64,000 nt of DNA, from contig NZ_CANLRP010000011.1 in NCBI RefSeq assembly GCF_947493425.1, positions 1 through 64,000 on the forward strand, in the 5' to 3' direction. Below, in pieces: positions 58,729-64,000 of this stretch. The translations under genes were made by a program, and so were the position numbers. How positions within the stretch are numbered: position 1 is the first letter of the stretch; the number at the start of each line of letters is the position of its first letter. The stretch is from an uncultured Microscilla sp. Lineage in GTDB: Bacteria; Bacteroidota; Bacteroidia; Cytophagales; Microscillaceae. Below the pieces are notes generated by a model. That model had not been told where the DNA came from, did no database searches, and was given only the letters and a program-made list of their open reading frames with translations.

Positions 58729-59132
58729 TCCTTATTGCTCTCATAAAGGTAGACGGGCTCGGTAATCAAACATTACAACTGAGGTAAAAAAAAACTTGTG
58801 ACAAAAGTTAAGTCACTGTAAAACAGTGAATTAAATAGGTAAATTAATTAAAAAATATTTTCAAAAACTTTAGCTAATTTTATTTAGCAAATGCTTTTTA
58901 TTTTAACAATAAGCTTGTACATTTAACCTGTAATCTTACAAAACTCATTTGATACGCTTAGTACAATTTCTGATGGTATTATAGTCAAAAACTAAAAAAT
59001 TATGTCAACTTAGAATATAACCCGCTTTTTAGTTGTCTAACCAAAAGATTTTACCCTAAATTGGCTCAATTTATTTTTTACAGGTTACGTAATAATTCGC
59101 ACCAATATCATTACACCTATTACTATTATTTA
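58729..59132. other. Intergenic between divergent genes
   Basis: About 400 bp. No strong promoter box or hairpin found. A TTAGTACAATTTCT-like string near 58961 also occurs near 54161 and could be a solo repeat end. Confidence 0.4.
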
Positions 59133-59501
59133 ATGCAAATGAAAAAAGCAGTTTGTATACTTCTTTTCCTTTACCTGTTTTGTCCGATAAGTCAGGCACA
59201 AACGCGTTCTTTTAGGGCAAAGGTGACCCAGGAAATAGCTCTACATCAAAAAGCTTTTGCCCAAAGAGTTATTTTCAATATCAGCAGGTATTTTCAAATA
59301 AGAGGGGAAGTATTACCCAAGATGCGCCTCCATTTTCGTGGGATGGTGATTGTAAGAAAGCAGCTATCTACTGATACCTGTATTTATGAATTTTCTCAAA
59401 AACAAAATAAACTCATTCTTGCCGAAAACGAAGTGCGAACACTCGCTGGGCTGGCACCCAGACTCACAATGATGGTAAGCAACCGGTTGCCCATCGATTG
59501 A
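59133..59501 (+). CDS. Small exported protein
   Basis: About 122 residues from ATG 59133 (MQMKKAV; the second ATG at 59139 is also possible). A clear signal peptide (VCILLFLYLFCPISQAQT, ending AQ) is followed by a soluble domain of about 95 residues, with IFNISRYFQIRGEVLPKMRLHFRGMVIVRKQLSTDTCIYEF and a short final helix. A frame upstream to 59061 exists but has no signal sequence and poor starts. No family recognised. Terminator hairpin follows. Confidence 0.6.
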   Translation: MQMKKAVCILLFLYLFCPISQAQTRSFRAKVTQEIALHQKAFAQRVIFNISRYFQIRGEVLPKMRLHFRGMVIVRKQLSTDTCIYEFSQKQNKLILAENEVRTLAGLAPRLTMMVSNRLPID

Positions 59502-59514
59502 AAAACGATTAAAC

Positions 59515-59554
59515 AAAAAAAACCCGACAAATAATTTATTTGCCGGGTTTTTTT
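59515..59554 (+). terminator. Bidirectional terminator
   Basis: AAAACCCGACAAAT and ATTTGCCGGGTTTT form a stem with a mismatch, and A- and T-runs on each side. It lies between the convergent genes at 59133-59501 and 59577-60320. Confidence 0.7.
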
Positions 59555-59576
59555 AAGGACAATACCAAGGGTTGAA

Positions 59577-60320
59577 TTAAATCATCCCGTTATTATGCGC
59601 CATTTGCGCGGGTATTGCCTGCACAGTCAACCAGTGTTTACTAATGTGTGCCTTTTCGTCCAAGCAATACATAGCATATATTACATGGGCTTTACCATTG
59701 ACAATCCCGCTACTCTGCACTGCCACCATATTCCCCTCCACGACTACTCTGTGTACTTTGTCAACCTTATATTTACGATGACGCGCTACCCAACGCTCTA
59801 TTCCTTGGGTAACATCAGGCGCATGTAAAGTAACATTAGCCACTAAAAACCGTTCAAGGTTTTCATATTGCCGCAGCAATAACACCTTATCGTATAGTTG
59901 CTGTATTTTTCGGTGACTTACATCAGTCAATGCTTGAGCAGCTTGTTGCCCATTACTCATCGTAATCACTTGCTCCCAAGCATAATCATCTATAGCTTGT
60001 ATAGCATCCCAGTGCTCGGCAATTAGTCCATTCTCTAAGCGAAACATTTCTGCCACCAACTTTTGTTGTCCGGCAAAAGCCACCTTAAAATGGGTAAACA
60101 CCAAATCACCCTCTGCCATCATACCCAGCTCAGGCGTTGGTTGGTTGGCGTCTTTAGGCAAACTTTTGAGTATCTCTAGGGTTTCTAATAAGCCTGCCTT
60201 GCCAGTTTTTACCATAGGGTTATGTTGAATATAGTCGTCAGTCAGTAGGCGGTCAACTGCATGGGCATTTTGTTGCCCTATGATGTCGGTATAAAATTGT
60301 TTTACTATAGATTTATTCAT
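59577..60320 (-). CDS. Tandem SnoaL/NTF2-like protein
   Basis: About 247 residues from ATG 60320 (another ATG at 60335 is in frame). Two SnoaL-like cone domains: the first, about 1-120, with VDRLLTDDYIQHNPMV, EGDLVFTHFKVAF and NGLIAEHWDAIQ; the second, about 130-247, with LERFLVANVTLHAPDVTQG and HVIYAMYCLDEKAHISKHWLTVQAIP. The first retains the family's HNP and D-x-H surroundings, the second is more diverged. Proteins of this type are hydrolases, isomerases or ligand binders of unknown substrate. It ends in a shared terminator with the small exported gene. Confidence 0.8.
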   Translation of the reverse strand: MNKSIVKQFYTDIIGQQNAHAVDRLLTDDYIQHNPMVKTGKAGLLETLEILKSLPKDANQPTPELGMMAEGDLVFTHFKVAFAGQQKLVAEMFRLENGLIAEHWDAIQAIDDYAWEQVITMSNGQQAAQALTDVSHRKIQQLYDKVLLLRQYENLERFLVANVTLHAPDVTQGIERWVARHRKYKVDKVHRVVVEGNMVAVQSSGIVNGKAHVIYAMYCLDEKAHISKHWLTVQAIPAQMAHNNGMI

Positions 60321-60509
60321 ACAAAGTTGTTCCATATCGAATAGAAAGTTTTGCCCTTGGTGTGTGTACCAAGGAATAAATAGTTATTAGAAGAGATAAA
60401 ATTAGAGGGTTCGCAAGTAGGCATAGTTATGCTATAGCACAACTTTGTAATGCTTTGCCTCACTTGCTATAAGGAGGGATTTTTTTGGTATGTGTTTAAA
60501 TTTATATTC

Positions 60510-60567
60510 AACCCAATAAAAGTAGCCAATACTGAGGGATAATCATATTTATTGGGTTGTTTTTTTT
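60510..60567 (+). terminator. Hairpin with 27-nt loop and T-run
   Basis: AACCCAATAAA (60510-60520) pairs perfectly with TTTATTGGGTT (60548-60558), followed by Ts at 60560-60567. It lies just before the transposase remnant, and no plus-strand gene ends here. Confidence 0.55.
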
Positions 60568-60608
60568 CAACTTCAACCTCGCTCTTTTAAGTCTTCCCTT
60601 GAGAGACT

Positions 60609-61056
60609 TGTATTGATAATCAATCAATTAAAACAGCTTTTTTTATTAGTGAAGACAAAAGTACTGATGGTAATAAAAAGATCAATGGTCGGAAACGGCA
60701 TATCTTAGACGACACCTTAGGCTTGGTTTGGGCTGTTGTGGTACATGCCGCTGACATTCCTGACGGAAAACAAGCTTGCCGACTCGTGGGGCACGTGTCA
60801 GGGTATTTGCCCAGAATGAAAAAAATATTAGAAGATCAAGCCTATAAAACTACTTTTGTGGCTTGGGTAGAAGCTAAAATACCTTCCAAACCTACTTCTA
60901 CTAAAGGGTTTGTACCAGTGAAGTGGAAGTGGGTCAATGAACGTTCTTTTGGCTGATTAAACTTCTTCTGAAGGCACTCTAAGGACTATAAAAAAACAAC
61001 CGAAAATATGAAATCTTTTGTTTTATAGGTAAATTACAAAATATTATTAGGACATT
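60609..61056 (+). pseudogene. Decayed IS5-family transposase
   Basis: A continuous relic of the C-terminal two-thirds of an IS5/IS4 DDE transposase. The frame gives IDNQSIKTAFF (first catalytic Asp), DGNKKINGRKRHILDDTLGLVWAVVVHAADIPDG, ILEDQAYKTTF (second Asp), and WVNERSFG (Glu). It is then broken by in-frame stops, first TGA 60954-60956 where a Trp is expected, then more after LNFF and VL. The N-terminal half is missing. Right end: CATTTTAC followed by TAA (61061-61063) resembles the termini of the MITE family in this window. Non-functional. Confidence 0.88.
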
Positions 61057-61063
61057 TTACTAA

Positions 61064-61587
61064 ATTTTGATAATTCATATCCCTGAGATATTGTTTGATG
61101 AGTGTTGCAATTCAACAAACCTAGCCAGGTTTTTTCTGTTTTTATACCTGCCCCCCTATTATCTTAAAACCAGTAAAATTTGATGGCGTGTTTTTAACTG
61201 TTTGTAGACCTTTCCTGGCTCCTCAACCTTCCCACAGGCTCGCTCAACAATTCTCAAGTATTGAAAACTCCAATATTTTCGGGGAAGAGAGGAACTTCTT
61301 TATCGTCGAAGGATTTCCCTCCTTTGGAGACAACAACATCTAGTGGATATTGGGTGAGCCTGAGAGATGGAGAGAGGTTTACGCATAGATTATTTAACTA
61401 TAAAGCACTGATAATCAATTGCACATTAAATTTCTTATAAGAAAACCCTGCTCATAAGTAGCGTTATCAGAAGGATGATCGGAGTCCATTCGGTTAACTG
61501 TGTCATACTTCTATAAATACTGATAATCAGAGATTGTTTTTTGAAAACGCACAGTTTATTGAACGTTCTCATTTTTTGGTAATTATA
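61064..61587. other. Intergenic with diverged MITE-like fragment
   Basis: About 520 bp. A segment near 61327-61361 (ATCTAGTGGATATTG and GAGCCTGAGAGATGG) is related to the inner part of the MITE at 28463-28655. No intact ends or gene. Confidence 0.45.
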
Positions 61588-61752
61588 TTAAGAATTAACC
61601 CGACGGTTGAGTTCTTCCTCCAGAAAGTCATCACCCAAAACTTTTTTCAAATCATCATCTGACAATATATTTCTCCCTTGAATTCCCATTGCTATACGTA
61701 CCCTGTTATTGGGGGTTTTTACTGTGTTAGCAGACCTATCTGTCTTTGACAT
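61588..61752 (-). CDS. Very small protein (54 aa), unknown
   Basis: ATG at 61752 gives a 54-residue product starting MSKTDRSANTVKTPNNRVRIAM and ending in an acidic, probably helical half (ILSDDDLKKVLGDDFLEEELNRRVNS). The frame continues upstream to 61824 but with an unnatural start. No family recognised. A small regulatory or RiPP-precursor-like protein is possible; there is no adjacent modification gene. It lies between a transposase relic and the kinase. Confidence 0.4.
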   Translation of the reverse strand: MSKTDRSANTVKTPNNRVRIAMGIQGRNILSDDDLKKVLGDDFLEEELNRRVNS

Positions 61753-61981
61753 ATCTTTTTGTTTTAAATAATATGGAACTGTACCCTGATAAGTACAATC
61801 ATCCTGTAAATAAAGTGTAATCAAGTATAATATAGATCAATATCTATTGGGTACAAAGGTAGGGGTTTGTAAGGGGATAGTAAAAAAAGCATCGTAGACA
61901 AAGTGTAGACAGGTATCTGGTTTGTGGCATTATTTCATCGTTTTGTTGTTGGGTTCAGAGACAAAGTAGTGTTTTACGTAG

Positions 61982-64000
61982 CTAAATATACTTACTGATC
62001 AAGTCTTTATATTTCTGTTCGTTACTATTATACAGCGCTTTTTCAAGTTCTAGTTTCCAATTGTATAGCGAGCTGTTCTTCTGAAAAACCATTCCTTTTA
62101 GTACCGCTTTTACTTTAGATAGTTGGTATACTTCGTATTGGGTCAATACCTGAAGCCAGGGTTTCAGGTATTGTTGGTCTTCTTGGTTGAGTAATACCCC
62201 CATTGATTGTTTTCTTTTTTTTAGGTGCTCATCTACAGTAGGTGGAGCCACTACAACGTTACTGCTTTTGCCTGGTGGTCCTAGTGGTATGGTAAACCAA
62301 AAAGTACTGCCTAGATTCATAGACGAGTTTACTCCTATAGTGCCGCCATGAGCCTCTACTGCCAATTTACAAAAAGTAAGCCCAATACCCGTAGAATACC
62401 ATTGTTGACCTTGTGGGGTAGACTGTACCTGATAAAACCTGTCAAATACTTTACCCACATCATTTGCTGGTATACCCAAACCAGTGTCAGTGATACATAC
62501 CTTGGCAAATTGTTCATCTATGCGTTCTGCCTGAACAAGTATGTCACTATTAGAGGTAGAGTATTTGATGGCATTACTCAACAAATTTACTAGCACCCGT
62601 GTTATCAACTCTTTGTCGGCAAGCAAGTTGATAGGGCTGGTTTTTTCAATAATCTTCAGGTTTTTAGTATGAGCCAACCATTCTACTTGTTGCCTGGCAT
62701 CGGCTACCAACGCAGATACTTTCTCAGATTCCTTTTTGGGTTGCAGTTCGGCTTCTTCCAGTTTTTGAGTATCCAGCATATTGATAATTAAGTGCAGCAT
62801 TTGCAGTCCCGACTGGTGAATATTGTACTGAATAGACTCTTTGGCAAACCCTTCTGACAAGCCTATGATATTATTCAAAGGGTTTTTAAGGTCGTGGGCA
62901 ATCATATTTGCCATCTGTTGTTTAAACTTCCCCAACTCTTCTAAAGCCCGGTTTTTTTCGTCCATTTGCTCGTGTATATTCGCGTTTTCAACGGCAATGG
63001 CTACATAAGTCGATAGGTTACGCAATAAGTTGAAATGGTGAGGAGAATAGGCCTGTTTTTGGTCACTGTGTACTACAATCATACCTACTATTTTACCCTT
63101 GATGAGCAATGGCATATATATGGCAGACTGTGGTAAATGGGTAAGAGAAGTAGTTGCAAGGTATGCTTCAGAGTCAAAATCCTGGATATAGTGAAAAGCA
63201 TCGATACTGATGTCATTTATTAATATGGGGCGTTGATGTTGGATACACCATACGGCAAACTGGTTAGTGTTGGACATTTCTATAGGGTAAGCATGTGCTG
63301 TAGAGCCTCCTTTTACCACCAAGCGATACTCAAGGGTTTGTGGGTGAGCAGTATACAAACCAATGCCAAAGTTGGTAACCTCCATAAACTGCCTGACATG
63401 GGCATATACTGTGTCCAGTACTTTGGGCAAATCTAATATAGACGTAATTTCTTGCCCAGCTACATTGAGTATTTTAATGCTTTGATAAGCTTTTTCGAGT
63501 TGTAAGTGCTGGTTACTTAATTCTTTCTGTTGCTTTTTGATTTCATCGCGTTGTTTCTCTACCACTTCTAGGGTAGCGCGGAGCGATTCATTGATCGATA
63601 AAATTTCTTCGTTTGCCCGAAGTGTGTTTTCATTTGATTTGGTGAGTTTCTGATTGCTTTTTTGTTTTGCCAAAAATAATATCAGTAAAAAGAACGATAC
63701 CACCAATACCGCCACCAGCGCTACCAAGTTGAGCATACTTTGCTGTGTTTTTATTTTTACCTTCAGTGTAAGTTGCTGCTTCTCCTGTGCCAGCTGCAAC
63801 GAGTCTTTTTCGTGTTGAAATTTAAGGCGGGCTTTTTCAAAAGTAAAATCTTTGAGTACCTGCTCATCCTTTAGGCTGTCTGACAATTGTTTAAACAATA
63901 CTTGTTGCTGGAAAGCTGCCTTGTAATTACCCAAGTGATAGTACACATCTGTCAATGCTTTGACCCCTTCCTGGAGTATTGAAGGGGTTTCTGACTTTTG
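61982..64000 (-). CDS. TPR-GAF sensor histidine kinase, N-terminus outside window
   Basis: The frame stays open to position 64000 and the gene continues beyond the window, so the start is not seen. A TTG at 63955 is not a genuine start. Visible order: end of a TPR region (VYYHLGNYKAAFQQQ), a membrane helix (MLNLVALVAVLVVSFFLLILFLAK), a coiled coil, a GAF domain (YAHVRQFMEVTNFGIGLYTAHP...), HisKA with the phospho-His in IAHDLKNPLNNIIGLSEG, and HATPase with NLLSNAIKYS, DTGLGIPANDVGKVFDRFYQV and YSTGIGLTFCKLAVEAHGG. An unusual C-terminal tail of about 100 residues (LNQEDQQYLKPWLQVLTQ) follows the ATPase. No response regulator is visible here. Confidence 0.9.
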   Translation of the reverse strand, partial: QKSETPSILQEGVKALTDVYYHLGNYKAAFQQQVLFKQLSDSLKDEQVLKDFTFEKARLKFQHEKDSLQLAQEKQQLTLKVKIKTQQSMLNLVALVAVLVVSFFLLILFLAKQKSNQKLTKSNENTLRANEEILSINESLRATLEVVEKQRDEIKKQQKELSNQHLQLEKAYQSIKILNVAGQEITSILDLPKVLDTVYAHVRQFMEVTNFGIGLYTAHPQTLEYRLVVKGGSTAHAYPIEMSNTNQFAVWCIQHQRPILINDISIDAFHYIQDFDSEAYLATTSLTHLPQSAIYMPLLIKGKIVGMIVVHSDQKQAYSPHHFNLLRNLSTYVAIAVENANIHEQMDEKNRALEELGKFKQQMANMIAHDLKNPLNNIIGLSEGFAKESIQYNIHQSGLQMLHLIINMLDTQKLEEAELQPKKESEKVSALVADARQQVEWLAHTKNLKIIEKTSPINLLADKELITRVLVNLLSNAIKYSTSNSDILVQAERIDEQFAKVCITDTGLGIPANDVGKVFDRFYQVQSTPQGQQWYSTGIGLTFCKLAVEAHGGTIGVNSSMNLGSTFWFTIPLGPPGKSSNVVVAPPTVDEHLKKRKQSMGVLLNQEDQQYLKPWLQVLTQYEVYQLSKVKAVLKGMVFQKNSSLYNWKLELEKALYNSNEQKYKDLISKYI

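Noticed and set aside
60609-61056. An intact IS5-family transposase
   Set aside because: The N-terminal half is missing and in-frame stops interrupt conserved residues, so it is a relic.
1-64000. tRNA, rRNA or CRISPR arrays
   Set aside because: No conserved T-loop strings, rRNA segments or regularly spaced identical repeats were found; repeated palindromes were instead explained as MITEs and REP-like units.

Overview
The window looks like chromosomal DNA of a Cytophagales-type member of the Bacteroidota, probably a marine gliding bacterium close to Microscilla. Evidence: AT-rich DNA; several TTG-N19/20-TAnnTTTG promoters (the Bacteroidota -33/-7 type); a secreted kelch protein ending in a type IX secretion sorting domain; a fused MurF-alanine racemase; very large propeller-Y_Y_Y-SpoIIE sensors; and leucine-rich-repeat proteins. 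The species is inference. I saw no rRNA, tRNA, CRISPR array or reverse transcriptase.

Layout. 1-8.0 kb: tRNA methyltransferase gene trmB; a TetR regulator beside an alkane monooxygenase (alkB) with the same palindromic operator in front of both; an unknown gene pair; a small SpoIIAA-like protein; a tandem LytS-type histidine kinase pair of which one has lost its catalytic residues; two duplicated small secreted proteins. 8.5-12.0 kb: a same-strand run of a double-cupin protein, a zinc-ribbon membrane protein and an asparagine-synthase homologue lacking the usual Cys2 nucleophile. 12.1-22.0 kb: three SpoIIE-type phosphatase sensors in a row. 22.5-27.3 kb: LRR protein, XRE regulator, a divergent duplicated PD-(D/E)XK-like protein, an iron-type alcohol dehydrogenase and a CYTH protein. 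27.3-28.8 kb: gene-poor, with an orphan promoter/terminator unit and abutting small mobile elements. 28.8-33.6 kb: kelch/T9SS protein, MurF-Alr, MbnP-like lipoprotein. 34.4-37.7 kb: a Septu-like ATPase/HNH defence pair, followed by a secreted Ntox23-like protein. 37.9-44.3 kb: TonB-like protein, DUF1684 protein, RadC, ribosomal protein S20, a phasin-like protein and an LRR-Sel1 fusion. 44.8-50.6 kb: TPR-CHAT protein, OmpA lipoprotein, and an ECF sigma/anti-sigma/Spy-like operon. 50.6-54.1 kb: LolA-like protein, esterase, unknown protein. 54.3-58.7 kb: three DUF4097-like paralogues behind a HEAT-repeat anti-sigma protein and ECF sigma factor. 59-64 kb: small secreted protein, tandem SnoaL-like protein, a decayed IS5-family transposase, a very small protein, and a TPR-GAF histidine kinase cut by the window edge.

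The most striking new structure is a family of short non-coding elements (MITEs) with inverted GGAA/GTAA ends and 3-bp TTA or TAA target duplications. At least eight copies are visible: 1-71, 26470-26651, 28161-28459, 28463-28655, 48525-48683, 48790-49103, 53054-53212 and 56972-57130. Three share an identical stretch of about 70 bp. For the copy at 56972 the window also holds an unoccupied related site near 52983, which shows the insertion and the TAA duplication directly. The decayed IS5-family gene at 60.6-61.06 kb may end in a related terminus, which makes that family a candidate source of the mobilising transposase.

Several genes fall into working sets: a regulator with its target and operator (TetR/AlkB), a defence pair (PtuA/PtuB-like), two sigma/anti-sigma surface-stress modules, and many membrane sensors with phosphatase or kinase outputs.
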